The notes: a model not told the origin generated them from the sequence alone. Shown: positions 1 through 7,109, counted from the first letter of the stretch. The stretch is 8,554 nt of DNA from an uncultured Oscillospiraceae bacterium (GCA_905211185.1 CAJLZR010000026.1:1-8554); one strand, 5' to 3'. Numbers and translations: made by a program.

Positions 1-1516
1 CCATAACTTTAAAAACTCTTTTATTAAAACTTGTAATTAAGTCGTTCGCGGAAATCTTAGAAAAAACACTTTTTGCAATATCGGGGTTATTAACAACAGA
101 CGAAATCAAGGATTCCTCTGCCGCCGATGCTCGTAAATTATTACGCTTATCGGGATTAATTTTATCGTTTAACGCTGATGTAAACTTCTCCACATTTTTA
201 AATTCTTTTTTTCGCTCTTTCTTTTTCCTTTGTTTTAAATATTTTTCAATCTGAATCATAACAGAAGACTTACTGATGCCAACTTCTGAACTAACACGCA
301 TGGCATAAACTTCTCGTTCAATCGAGTTATTGCAAGAAGCTAAAATTTTGGCAGCCTCTGTAAGATATTCCACTTTATCTTCGTCATTTTCAAGATTATA
401 CCGCCCTTTTATGCCTGAAAGCTTGTACTCTATATCACTTTTAGAGTTTTCTATCAAATTTCTAAACTTGATTTCACCTTTTTCGCCTTGCGTGCGTATG
501 TATTCATCAGGGTCTTTAGCTTTTGGAATAGTTACAACTTTAACTGCAACAGAATTATTTTTAAGCATCTCAATTGCTTTAGCAGCAGCTTTTTTACCGG
601 GCTCATCGGAATCATAAGAAACAATAACTTCTTCGGCATTACGTGCTATAAGCTTAACCTGATTTGTCGTAAATGCCGTTCCGAGACCCGCCACGGCATT
701 TGTAAATCCTGCCTGATGCAAAGTAATTACGTCCATATAACCTTCAGTAAGGATAAGACTATTTTTTCCGGATTTTTTTGCAAAGTTAAGGGCAAACAAA
801 TTGGAACTTTTTTTAAATACAGGGGTATCGGAAGTATTTATATACTTTGGAATATCATTTCCCATTGTCCGTGCACCGAACGCAACAACATTTCCTCTTA
901 CGTCTATTATCGGAAACATCAGGCGATTTCTAAATCTATCCACATAATGCCCGCTGCGTGATTTAAATGCCAGGTCCGCTAAAACCACATCTTCCATATT
1001 ATAGCCTATTTTTTTAAAATAGTCCACAAGCGCATAACCGGATGGCGGAGAAAACCCAAGCCCAAAATGAGTAATCGTCTTGTTTTGAACACCACGAGTC
1101 GTTAAATATTTAAACGCTTTATTTTCTTTATCTTGGGCAAGGCATTTATGGTAAAACTTTGCCGACTCTCGATTAATTTTATATATCAGCAATTTTTTTT
1201 GGTGCTCCCGATTATCTTCATCGCTTATTTCAAAATCCATTCCTGCTCTTTCGGCAAGCTTTTGGACGGTTTCTATATAGTCATAATGCTCAATAAGGCG
1301 CAAAAAAGTAATAACATCTCCGCCTGCGCCACAGCCAAAACAATAAAATGACCCGTTTGAAGGATACACGCAAAACGAGGGCGTACGCTCGGAGTGGAAC
1401 GGGCAAAGGCCCATTAAGTTTCTGCCCTTTTGCTGCAGATTTACGTATTCCCCTATTATTTCGCCTATATCATTTCTTGATTTTAATTCGCTTATAAAAT
1501 CCTCTGAAAGAATCAT
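1..1516 (-). CDS. dnaG: DNA primase DnaG, C-terminal end cut by the window edge
   Basis: Synthesises RNA primers for Okazaki fragments at the replication fork with the replicative helicase. About 505 residues are visible from the ATG at 1514-1516, against roughly 590-600 for the family, so most of the helicase-binding C-terminal domain is missing. The N-terminal CHC2 zinc finger is intact: C38, H41, C59 and C62 in CPFH and CFGC. A catalytic-core stretch reading RFRNRLMFPIID lies around 910-940. The TOPRIM domain has its metal-binding acidic residues: E258 in EGYMDV and D302/D304 in YDSDEPG. The start is fixed by AGAGGT at 1522-1527, five bases upstream, and by the typical SEDFISELKSRNDI N-terminus. 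It lies 26 bp after the dGTPase gene on the same strand, probably in the same operon. No frameshift was seen. Identification is from conserved motifs read directly and is secure. Confidence 0.97.
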   Translation of the reverse strand, partial: MILSEDFISELKSRNDIGEIIGEYVNLQQKGRNLMGLCPFHSERTPSFCVYPSNGSFYCFGCGAGGDVITFLRLIEHYDYIETVQKLAERAGMDFEISDEDNREHQKKLLIYKINRESAKFYHKCLAQDKENKAFKYLTTRGVQNKTITHFGLGFSPPSGYALVDYFKKIGYNMEDVVLADLAFKSRSGHYVDRFRNRLMFPIIDVRGNVVAFGARTMGNDIPKYINTSDTPVFKKSSNLFALNFAKKSGKNSLILTEGYMDVITLHQAGFTNAVAGLGTAFTTNQVKLIARNAEEVIVSYDSDEPGKKAAAKAIEMLKNNSVAVKVVTIPKAKDPDEYIRTQGEKGEIKFRNLIENSKSDIEYKLSGIKGRYNLENDEDKVEYLTEAAKILASCNNSIEREVYAMRVSSEVGISKSSVMIQIEKYLKQRKKKERKKEFKNVEKFTSALNDKINPDKRNNLRASAAEESLISSVVNNPDIAKSVFSKISANDLITSFNKRVFKVM

Positions 1517-1542
1517 TTTTTACCTCTTTAAAAACGGACTTT

Positions 1543-2547
1543 CTAGTTTAAGTTTGCAGATTTAGGAATAAAGATATCTTTAAACACACTAGTTGCAAAT
1601 TTATCACTCATGCCCGCTATGTAATCACACACCGCACGGTTTAAACTTTCCTCTTTGGCAATATTTAAAAGATACCGGGGCATTTCTTCCGGGTGATTCA
1701 TAAAATGATTATATAAAGATTCTATAATAAACGGCACTTTTGAATCTTCCGAAAAAGACTGTTTATTTAAGTAAACATGAGAGTACATAAATTCATGAAG
1801 ATCATCAAACACGGTCCCTAAGCCATCGCTCATTTTAATATCTTTGCCCTCACTGTTTTCAACAATCGATTTGACCAATGTGTTAATTCTTTGCGAATAC
1901 CTATTTCCAAAAGCTTCGGTAAATCGTAAAGGTATGTCATCAATCTTTAAAAGCCCCGCTCTTATGGTGTCCTCCATATCGTGATTAATATATGCAACTC
2001 TATCACAAAGTCTTACGACTCTACCTTCAGCCGTAAAGGCTTGCTCACCTTTGGTGTGGCAAACAATACCGTTTAGGACCTCTTTTGTAAGATTAAGCCC
2101 ACGCCCGTCTTTTTCCAAACGTGAAAGCACACGAACGCTTTGGGTATAGTGTTTAAATCCGCCCTCACATAAATTATTAAGTGCACTCTCTCCGGCGTGG
2201 CCAAAAGGAGTATGACCTAAATCATGCCCAAGCGCAATGGCTTCCGTAAGATCTTCATTAAGTTTGAGCGCTCGTGCCACGTTTCTTGATATCTGCGCAA
2301 CTTCAAGCGTATGAGTAAGGCGAGTTCTGTAATGATCCCCCTTAGGAGAAATAAAAACTTGAGTTTTATGTTTAAGCCTCCTAAAAGATTTACAGTGTAT
2401 TATTCTGTCTCTATCCCTTTGATATTCCGTACGCAACTGACAAGGTTCTTCAAAAACTTCTCGCCCCAACGTTTTGGCGGAGCAAGACGCAAAGGGGCTA
2501 AGTATATCTAATTCCCTATTTTCTATTTCTTCTCTTATACAAGGCAT
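1543..2547 (-). CDS. dgt: dGTPase-like HD-domain deoxynucleotide triphosphohydrolase
   Basis: Predicted to hydrolyse dNTPs to deoxynucleosides and triphosphate, acting on the nucleotide pool. The 334-residue length fits the short bacterial dGTPase-like group. The metal-binding HD set is complete: H79 in RLTHTLEV, H108-D109 in GHDLGHTPFGH, and D190 in RVAYINHDMED. The N-terminal stretch YQRDRDRIIHCKSFRRLKHKTQVF at about 42-65 is a family signature. The start is ATG at 2545-2547 with a weak GGCGGTG seven bases upstream. It sits 33 bp after the YigZ-family gene and 26 bp before dnaG, so the three are probably co-transcribed. The order dgt-dnaG-rpoD is, as I recall, common in Clostridia and argues for a housekeeping role rather than a phage-defence dGTPase. 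The true substrate preference (dGTP or mixed dNTPs, sometimes allosterically activated) cannot be told from sequence. Confidence 0.93.
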   Translation of the reverse strand: MPCIREEIENRELDILSPFASCSAKTLGREVFEEPCQLRTEYQRDRDRIIHCKSFRRLKHKTQVFISPKGDHYRTRLTHTLEVAQISRNVARALKLNEDLTEAIALGHDLGHTPFGHAGESALNNLCEGGFKHYTQSVRVLSRLEKDGRGLNLTKEVLNGIVCHTKGEQAFTAEGRVVRLCDRVAYINHDMEDTIRAGLLKIDDIPLRFTEAFGNRYSQRINTLVKSIVENSEGKDIKMSDGLGTVFDDLHEFMYSHVYLNKQSFSEDSKVPFIIESLYNHFMNHPEEMPRYLLNIAKEESLNRAVCDYIAGMSDKFATSVFKDIFIPKSANLN

Positions 2548-2580
2548 AACCGAACACCGCCTTAAAAAATATTCATAAAA

Positions 2581-3186
2581 TTATATACATTTATATCTAT
2601 CTTCCAACAGCTTATAATTTAAGCAGTTTTGCAGTATCAGATCCAAATCCTCTTTTTTTACAAAAACGTCCAGTTTTATTTTATCTTGATACTCTGCGTT
2701 CTCTACCAAAGCTCCAATTTTGGAAAGAATATACGAAACCTTGTCATATTCCTTATATTCGGTATGAATTATAATATGCTTGCACAAAACGCACGTTTTT
2801 ATTTCACTTTTTTTAAGTCCCCCGGCAGCGCCGGAGCCATACATTTTTCTAAGCCCCGAGCTACCGAGCAACACGCCTCCGAAATATCTTACAACAATTA
2901 TTAAAATATTTTGCAAACCAAAGCTTTTGATTGCATTCATAACAGGGAGCCCCGCCGTGCCGGAAGGTTCCCCGTCATCGGAATATTTTTCTATGTTATT
3001 TTCAGCTAAACGATAAGCATAGACCCAGTGGCGAGCATCCCAATGCTTTGCTTTTATATCTTTTAAATTCTGCCGAACTTCATCTTCGCTATCTACCGAA
3101 AAGGCATATGAAATAAATTTAGAACGCTTTTCGGTTTCTTCAAATACCATACTTTTGGAAATGGTTTGATATTCCGGCAAAGCCAT
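2581..3186 (-). CDS. yigZ: YigZ/IMPACT (UPF0029) family protein
   Basis: A 201-residue protein of the YigZ/IMPACT family. The N-terminal domain has the family hallmarks RSKFISYAF (about 21-29), HWDARHWVYAYRL (48-60), DDGEPSGTAGLPV (70-82) and VVRYFGGVLLGSSGL (98-112). The remaining ~70 residues fit the smaller C-terminal DUF1949-type ferredoxin-like domain. The biochemical role in bacteria is not settled; eukaryotic IMPACT relatives bind the Gcn1/Gcn2 translation-stress system, and a translation-related role is often assumed. Two adjacent starts exist, GTG at 3187-3189 and ATG at 3184-3186. I prefer ATG, with the G-rich GGTGGGG just upstream as ribosome binding site, although the spacing is very short. 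It follows rpmE after a spacer carrying a strong hairpin and precedes dgt, suggesting a shared rpmE-yigZ-dgt-dnaG transcript with partial termination. Confidence 0.92.
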   Translation of the reverse strand: MALPEYQTISKSMVFEETEKRSKFISYAFSVDSEDEVRQNLKDIKAKHWDARHWVYAYRLAENNIEKYSDDGEPSGTAGLPVMNAIKSFGLQNILIIVVRYFGGVLLGSSGLRKMYGSGAAGGLKKSEIKTCVLCKHIIIHTEYKEYDKVSYILSKIGALVENAEYQDKIKLDVFVKKEDLDLILQNCLNYKLLEDRYKCI

Positions 3187-3209
3187 CACCCCACCACAAC
3201 AATTACAAC

Positions 3210-3239
3210 AATAGGCAACGCAAATCTGCGCCGCCTATT
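3210..3239 (-). terminator. Hairpin between rpmE and yigZ, weak or partial terminator
   Basis: The minus-strand RNA forms a 13-bp stem around a 4-nt loop. The outer seven pairs (AATAGGC with GCCTATT) are perfect and two inner pairs are G-U. These G-U pairs become C-A mismatches on the plus strand, which points to minus-strand function. The following tract is only moderately U-rich (GTTGTAATTGTTGT), so it may terminate incompletely, letting rpmE be expressed above the downstream genes, or protect the rpmE 3' end. Confidence 0.6.
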
Positions 3240-3270
3240 CCGTAAACAATCTTTGGCCGTCAGAAAGCAA

Positions 3271-3486
3271 TCAATTGTTATTACTTTTAGCCATTTTTAA
3301 ACGATTTTCAAATCTTGCCACACGTCCGCCTGTATCTACCAATTTTTGGTTACCGGTATAAAAAGGATGACATTTGGAACAAACTTCTACGCTGATGTTT
3401 GATTTTGTGGATCTTGTTTCAACAACGTTTCCGCAAGCACATCTGATTTCCGTCTTTTCGTAATTAGGATGAATTCCTTTTTGCAC
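3271..3486 (-). CDS. rpmE: 50S ribosomal protein L31, zinc-binding type
   Basis: Ribosomal protein L31 of the large subunit, forming a bridge between subunits. The 71 residues match the usual length. The zinc (C+) form is shown by C16, C18, C36 and C39 in CAC and CSKC; the N-terminus MQKGIHPNY and the segments SKCHPFYTG and GRVARF are signatures. The start codon is GTG at 3484-3486, because the family begins M(K/Q)xGIHP exactly there; AGAGAGGTG lies about nine bases upstream. A well-formed promoter at 3544-3572 drives it. As a zinc-type L31 it may serve as a zinc reserve, as known in Bacillus, but no zinc-free paralogue or Zur-like site is visible here. Confidence 0.98.
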   Translation of the reverse strand: MQKGIHPNYEKTEIRCACGNVVETRSTKSNISVEVCSKCHPFYTGNQKLVDTGGRVARFENRLKMAKSNNN

Positions 3487-3543
3487 TGATTTTTCACCTC
3501 TCTAACAATCATATAACTTTAAACAACAGTCATACAGCTTATA

Positions 3544-3572
3544 ATTATATCACAATTATTGCAATATGACAA
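3544..3572 (-). promoter_or_regulatory. Sigma-A-type promoter of rpmE
   Basis: On the minus strand, TTGTCA (3567-3572, five of six matches) and an exact TATAAT (3544-3549) are separated by 17 bp. Transcription should start near 3537, giving a ~50-nt leader before the GTG of rpmE. It is divergent from the yajC promoter. Confidence 0.8.
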
Positions 3573-3692
3573 TAATTTTTAAAATCTTTATTTTTAAAAA
3601 CATTATCAACCGAGTTTATTAAATTAGTTTATATAAATATTTTACCTGTTATGATGCGTTTTTGTAAAGTCTTTGAAAATAATTATAATTTA

Positions 3693-3721
3693 TTGCAGTG
3701 TATCAATTTTAAATATATAAT
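3693..3721 (+). promoter_or_regulatory. Sigma-A-type promoter of yajC
   Basis: TTGCAG (3693-3698) and an exact TATAAT (3716-3721) are separated by 17 bp. Start of transcription is expected near 3728, leaving a ~50-nt leader that contains the GGGGGA ribosome binding site at 3762-3767. The ~120 bp between this and the rpmE promoter is AT-rich with no clear operator. Confidence 0.78.
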
Positions 3722-3778
3722 TAGATCTGGTGTGAAAATTTTGCACTGAAAAATAATTTTCGGGGGATTAATAAAATT

Positions 3779-4081
3779 ATGCCAAACTTTTTTGAAAATT
3801 TGGGAGCACCAAAAGGACTTATAGAATCTATTTTAGTTTACGTGGTTGTAATCGGAGGTATTTATTTCCTGCTTTTTAGGCCTCAGCAAAAAAAGAGAAA
3901 ACAAGAAGAAGAAATGAGAAAAGCTCTGACAATCGGCGATGAAGTCACAACAATCGGAGGAATAGTGGGGAGAATTATAAGCATTAAAAACGATTCAGAT
4001 TTACTCGTCATCGAAAGCGGCACTGAAAAAATAAAAATCAAAAGTTGGGCCGTTGCAAACGTTGAAACAAAAAAAGAATAA
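3779..4081 (+). CDS. yajC: Sec translocon accessory subunit YajC
   Basis: A 100-residue single-pass membrane protein that joins SecD/SecF as an accessory complex of the SecYEG protein-export channel. Residues ~14-33 form one hydrophobic helix ending in the family motif FLLFRPQQKKRK, whose positive charges place the following region in the cytoplasm. The segment GDEVTTIGGIVGRI (about 53-66) is the other YajC hallmark. ATG at 3779-3781 is preceded by GGGGGA at 3762-3767. It stands alone, with its own promoter upstream and a hairpin terminator downstream, rather than in the common queA-tgt-yajC-secDF cluster. It is the only confident plus-strand gene here. Confidence 0.97.
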   Translation: MPNFFENLGAPKGLIESILVYVVVIGGIYFLLFRPQQKKRKQEEEMRKALTIGDEVTTIGGIVGRIISIKNDSDLLVIESGTEKIKIKSWAVANVETKKE

Positions 4082-4092
4082 TGCGTTAAAAA

Positions 4093-4134
4093 AGTTTCCT
4101 CAAGCTTCTATACTTGGAGAAACTATTATTTTGC
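4093..4134. terminator. Bidirectional rho-independent terminator between yajC and a convergent small-ORF transcript
   Basis: Arms 4093-4104 and 4113-4124 form a 12-bp stem with one C-A mismatch and one G-U pair around an 8-nt loop. The plus strand continues into ATTATTTTGCTTT, suitable for ending yajC. The minus strand continues into TTTTTTAA after the stem, suitable for ending the transcript that comes from the promoter at 4562-4589. A two-way terminator is what a convergent gene pair would need. Confidence 0.8.
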
Positions 4135-4246
4135 TTTAATCATATAAACTTTTTTCGATATTTTATTAGAAAAATTTAAAAAGTAACCATAATCTCTTCA
4201 TTTTTCCAATCTGTTCTTCCTTTTTTCTTTCTTTGCAACTCTAATT

Positions 4247-4429
4247 TTACTTCTTCGCATCCTTCGAAACAAATTTAGGTAAAGCCAAATTAGACCATGA
4301 TTTTACAGGATCCATAACTCCTCTTAGTCTTGGGTAGCCCTCCTTAGTAAAAGCTTTTATTAATTTGTCAACCTTCTCCAAAAAAGCCTTAAAAGCTGGC
4401 TCTAAAGTAGTAGTAACAACGTGATTCAT
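4247..4429 (-). CDS. Small hypothetical protein, 60 residues
   Basis: I do not recognise this protein. It starts at the ATG at 4427-4429, overlapping the stop of the 22-codon frame before it by the tetranucleotide ATGA. Residues ~9-29 (LEPAFKAFLEKVDKLIKAFTK) read as a basic amphipathic helix; no cysteines, signal peptide or membrane segment is visible, and the C-terminus is lysine-rich. No ribosome binding site of its own is obvious, so translation would depend on coupling, or on a -1 frameshift from the preceding frame: its frame is open upstream back to 4455, and GGGGAAAAAG in the overlap could slip. A strong promoter upstream and a terminator downstream support a real transcript. It could equally be the main part of one ~82-residue gene broken by a sequencing error. 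Confidence 0.5.
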   Translation of the reverse strand: MNHVVTTTLEPAFKAFLEKVDKLIKAFTKEGYPRLRGVMDPVKSWSNLALPKFVSKDAKK

Positions 4430-4494
4430 TTTCTCACAATCTTTTTCCCCGCATTAATAACATGTTCTTCATACCTAACCGTAGCATTTGGCAT
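4426..4494 (-). CDS. Tiny leader frame, 22 residues, overlapping the 60-residue ORF
   Basis: Encodes MPNATVRYEEHVINAGKKIV plus two residues, then TGA. It has the better translation signal of the pair: AAAGGA about eight bases ahead of the ATG at 4492-4494, in a ~60-nt leader behind a consensus promoter. The sequence is not recognised. It could be a leader peptide coupled to the 60-residue frame by the ATGA overlap, or the true N-terminus of a single protein read through a -1 shift. A second in-frame ATG at 4501-4503 sits too close to the ribosome binding site to be preferred. Confidence 0.4.
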   Translation of the reverse strand: MPNATVRYEEHVINAGKKIVRK

Positions 4495-4561
4495 AATAAT
4501 CATCCTTTCTAAAAATAAAATTTTTAAAACTCAAATCTATTTCAAATTCAAGTTTGCGTTC

Positions 4562-4589
4562 ATTATATATATTGTATATATATTGTCAA
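4562..4589 (-). promoter_or_regulatory. Exact-consensus sigma-A promoter of the small-ORF locus
   Basis: On the minus strand, TTGACA (4584-4589) and TATAAT (4562-4567) both match consensus fully, with a 16-bp spacer. Expected start near 4555. The spacer is built from two direct copies of AATATATATA (4575-4584 and 4564-4573) at an 11-bp step, overlapping both boxes. This is the strongest promoter by sequence in the window, yet it drives only the tiny frames at 4247-4494. Confidence 0.82.
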
Positions 4590-4625
4590 GCATTTTATAA
4601 AATTTAGTAAAAAATATTTTTGCAC

Positions 4626-4655
4626 ATAAAAACAGCTGCCACAGCGGCAACTGTT
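4626..4655 (-). terminator. Terminator of the amino-acid ABC importer operon
   Basis: Arms 4631-4640 and 4646-4655 form a 10-bp stem (AACAG and TGCC blocks around one mismatched pair) with a 5-nt loop. On the minus strand the stem runs into TTTTTATG. It lies ~35 bp past the ATPase stop codon and separates the importer from the small-ORF promoter. Confidence 0.82.
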
Positions 4656-4687
4656 TTACTTATATTTATTATCTCAAAAATGTAAAC

Positions 4688-5437
4688 TTAGCTCGATTCC
4701 CCAACTATAAATCTATGTAAGAAGTTTTTGGTGCGTTCATTTTGAGGATTTACAAGTATTTGCTCAGGTGTTCCCTCCTCACAAATAACGCCATCGTCCA
4801 TAAACACTATCCTGTTCGAAACTTCTTTTGCAAATGCCATTTCATGCGTAACAATTATCATAGTCATATGAAGTTCCGTAAGGCTTTTCATAACTTTTAG
4901 CACCTCGCCGACCGTTTCAGGGTCAAGCGCCGAGGTCGGTTCATCAAATAAAAGCACTTCCGGATCCATAGCCAACGCACGGGCAATGGCAACTCTTTGT
5001 TTTTGTCCTCCCGAAAGCTGACGCGGTTTCGCATCCGCAAACTTTGCCATTTGAACTCTTTCCAAAAATTTTATAGCATTCTTTTTAGCGTCAACGTAAT
5101 TCTTTTTTAGAACCTTAATTTGTCCAACGGTACAGTTTTCAAGCACATTTAAATTATTAAAAAGATTAAATTGCTGGAAAACCATTCCAACCTTCGAACG
5201 ATACATATCAACATTGTAATTGTTTTTTAAAACATTTTCGCCTTTATATAAAATTTCGCCACTCGTCGGAATTTCAAGCAAATTTATGCATCGTAAAAAT
5301 GTGGACTTTCCGGAGCCGGACGGCCCAATGATACAAGAAACATCGCCCTTATTTATGTTAAAATCCACGTTGTTTAAAACATTTATACCGCCGAAAGACT
5401 TACAAAGTTTATTAATTTTTATAATGTTATTTTCCAT
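4688..5437 (-). CDS. Polar amino-acid ABC transporter, ATP-binding protein (GlnQ/HisP type)
   Basis: Cytoplasmic ATPase that powers amino-acid uptake with the permease and binding protein encoded just before it. All nucleotide-binding motifs are present: Walker A GPSGSGKS (38-45), Q-loop VFQQFN (86-91), signature LSGGQ (141-145), Walker B VLLFDEP (161-167) with the D-loop SALD, and switch histidine H198 in VTHEM. Its 249 residues match the family. I chose ATG at 5435-5437, giving [14 protein letters not shown] at 5446 is a near-equal alternative. Extending to 5527 would add a non-conserved stretch lying wholly inside the permease gene. The 11-bp overlap with the permease stop suggests translational coupling, with GGGTG at about 5449-5453 as ribosome binding site. 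Which amino acid is carried cannot be read from the ATPase. Confidence 0.95.
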   Translation of the reverse strand: MENNIIKINKLCKSFGGINVLNNVDFNINKGDVSCIIGPSGSGKSTFLRCINLLEIPTSGEILYKGENVLKNNYNVDMYRSKVGMVFQQFNLFNNLNVLENCTVGQIKVLKKNYVDAKKNAIKFLERVQMAKFADAKPRQLSGGQKQRVAIARALAMDPEVLLFDEPTSALDPETVGEVLKVMKSLTELHMTMIIVTHEMAFAKEVSNRIVFMDDGVICEEGTPEQILVNPQNERTKNFLHRFIVGESS

Positions 5438-6203
5438 TTTTTTCATCACCCGGCTTTTTAGCAAAAATAATTGGCATAGTTGAAGAAACGTGTATGAAAT
5501 CTTTTGGTCCATCCATACGTTTTTCAAGGCGTTTTAAGAGCCTTGTTACCACAAGGGTCAAAACAAAGTATATGACCGCCGCAACAAGAAATGTTTCATA
5601 CGTACGAAGTATCGCGCCTTTAATGGATTTTGTAACAAAGAAAAGTTCGGTAACCGATATAACGTTCAAAACAGAGGTGTCTTTAATATTTATGATAAAT
5701 TCATTTCCCGTAGCGGGCAGAATATTTCTTATGGTTTGCGGAAGAATTATGTGCCACATTGCTTGCCCATGGCTCATACCAATTGCCTTGGCGGCTTCCA
5801 TTTGACCCGGATCCACGCTTTCGATGCCGCCTCTTACAACTTCTACCATGTATGCACCCGTATTTATTGAAACAATAAGCATACCGGCAACTGTGGGGCT
5901 AAAATCTATACTAAAGAACTCTTGCATACCAAAATATATTATAATGGCCTGAACCATCATCGGTGTCCCACGGAAAACTTCAACGTAGCAAGTGATAATA
6001 AAATTAACTATCTTCATAAAAAAGTTTTTTATTTTATTTCTTGAGGGCGGTATTTTCTTAACTGACCCCAAAGCAAGGCCAATCAAAAATCCTATAACAG
6101 TACCCGTAAGAGAAATCAGTAAAGTGGTTACTATTCCTCTTAAAAACCAAGTTCCGTAGTGGTTCAGTATATAAACAATCCATTCAAAAAACGTTTTTTC
6201 CAT
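5427..6203 (-). CDS. Amino-acid ABC transporter permease (HisM/GlnP family)
   Basis: Integral membrane channel subunit of the importer, 258 residues. The N-terminal part ends in a hydrophobic span at ~22-46; further spans appear at ~64-92, ~103-122, ~175-192 and ~204-221. The family motifs FRGTP (78-81) and the EAA loop [20 protein letters not shown] (136-155), which docks onto the ATPase, are intact, as is the following NEFI/IKDTSV region. ATG at 6201-6203 is preceded by GGGGGTG at a rather long spacing of ~13 bases. It starts 22 bp after the binding-protein gene and overlaps the ATPase gene by 11 bp. A single permease gene implies a homodimeric channel. The C-terminal tail of ~30 residues after the last span is lysine-rich and looks non-conserved. 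Confidence 0.95.
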   Translation of the reverse strand: MEKTFFEWIVYILNHYGTWFLRGIVTTLLISLTGTVIGFLIGLALGSVKKIPPSRNKIKNFFMKIVNFIITCYVEVFRGTPMMVQAIIIYFGMQEFFSIDFSPTVAGMLIVSINTGAYMVEVVRGGIESVDPGQMEAAKAIGMSHGQAMWHIILPQTIRNILPATGNEFIINIKDTSVLNVISVTELFFVTKSIKGAILRTYETFLVAAVIYFVLTLVVTRLLKRLEKRMDGPKDFIHVSSTMPIIFAKKPGDEKNGK

Positions 6204-6225
6204 AGTATTTAAATTACACCCCCGA

Positions 6226-7062
6226 TTAATTAGCGGCCGCCGGCTGGGAGGCCACGGCTTTTCTCATTAGCTCTTCTCTATCTTCTAAGCTTATGCTTTT
6301 AAGAACTTTATTAATTTGCTCTCTTAGAAAACTTCCTTTTTTGAGTCCAATCGCTATAGCAACATCATCTTGAGAAAAATTAAATCCTTTTCCTTTTTCA
6401 AAATCTATATATGTAAGCGAAGGATTGGTGTAAACCGCAACCATAGCAGCAGGTTTTTCACTAACGTATCCATCTATTTTCCCTGCCGTCACAGCCGAAA
6501 TCATAGCGGAAAAATCTTCCATAGCGGTTTGCTTATTAACATTTGGTATCTGATCAATAAGATTATAATGAACCGTACTAAGCTGACCGGTAATCTTTGC
6601 GCCGTTTAACTCCATAAAACTTTTTGCACCTGAATATGCAGAATCTTTTTTCGTTACCACTACTATATCGGAATCGTAATAGTTATCCGTAAAATCTATC
6701 GTCTGCTTGCGTTCTTCTGTTGCGGACATACCCGCAATTATTGCGTCTATCTTACCCGAAGTTAAGGCAGGCAATAATCCGTCCCAATCAACTTTTACAA
6801 TTTCAAGTTCTTTATCAAGCGCCTGAGCTATCCTTTTTGCCATATAAACATCATATCCGCAGGCATACCAACCGCCGGGAATCCCAATCGCACCATTTGA
6901 GTTGTTCGGCTGAATCCAGTTAAACGGAGCATACGCACACTCCATTCCAACTCTAAATTTTTCTTTATTGTTTTGAGGACTATCAGAACCACAGCCCGAG
7001 AAAAGCACAGCCAAAACTATGGCAAAAGCACTAATTTTCAGAAAATTAAAAAACTTTTTCAT
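6226..7062 (-). CDS. Amino-acid ABC transporter substrate-binding lipoprotein (SBP family 3)
   Basis: Extracellular receptor that captures an amino acid and hands it to the permease. A charged start (MKKFF), a hydrophobic core and the lipobox FSGC give a type II signal peptide with lipidated C24, so the protein is anchored to the outer face of the cytoplasmic membrane. Family-3 features follow: RVGMECAYAPFNW (37-49), GYDVYMAKRIA (69-79), WDGLLPALTSGKIDAIIAGMS (93-113) and EERKQTIDFTDNYY (116-129), where R118 is the likely ligand carboxylate contact. A later GKIDGYVSEKPAA matches the second lobe. Ligand is undetermined; aromatic F47/W49 suit a polar or basic amino acid, but this is inference. 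The ATG at 7060-7062 has AAAGGG ~13 bases upstream. The 278-residue length is normal. Confidence 0.95.
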   Translation of the reverse strand: MKKFFNFLKISAFAIVLAVLFSGCGSDSPQNNKEKFRVGMECAYAPFNWIQPNNSNGAIGIPGGWYACGYDVYMAKRIAQALDKELEIVKVDWDGLLPALTSGKIDAIIAGMSATEERKQTIDFTDNYYDSDIVVVTKKDSAYSGAKSFMELNGAKITGQLSTVHYNLIDQIPNVNKQTAMEDFSAMISAVTAGKIDGYVSEKPAAMVAVYTNPSLTYIDFEKGKGFNFSQDDVAIAIGLKKGSFLREQINKVLKSISLEDREELMRKAVASQPAAAN

Positions 7063-7109
7063 TCTACTTTTACATCCCTTTCGATATACAATTTACACCA
7101 AACGAACAA

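Noticed and set aside
330..1351. Plus-strand open frames at 330-617, 488-961 and 1133-1351
   Set aside because: They lie antisense to dnaG, whose reading frame is uninterrupted with all catalytic motifs; their translations look like antisense shadows and lack ribosome binding sites.
1543..2547. The HD dGTPase as a phage-defence gene
   Set aside because: Its place between yigZ and dnaG is a housekeeping setting and no defence genes are nearby.
3573..3692. AT-rich stretch between divergent promoters as an origin or operator
   Set aside because: No DnaA boxes, ordered repeats or convincing palindromes were seen; it reads as ordinary AT-rich spacer.
4166..4260. Two further micro-frames on the minus strand (20 codons from 4260 and 11 codons from 4201), the second again overlapping by ATGA
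   Set aside because: No ribosome binding site at proper spacing; lysine/arginine-rich translation is what a purine-rich tract gives by chance. They could be debris of the same locus, so they are only noted.
4082..4600. Small-ORF region as tmRNA, 6S, RNase P or SRP RNA
   Set aside because: Too AT-rich, with none of the conserved cores of these RNAs recognised and a clear ribosome binding site and frames instead.
5438..5527. Longer ABC ATPase starting at 5527
   Set aside because: The added 30 residues lie inside the permease gene, are not ATPase-like, and the family starts near the ATG at 5437 or 5446.
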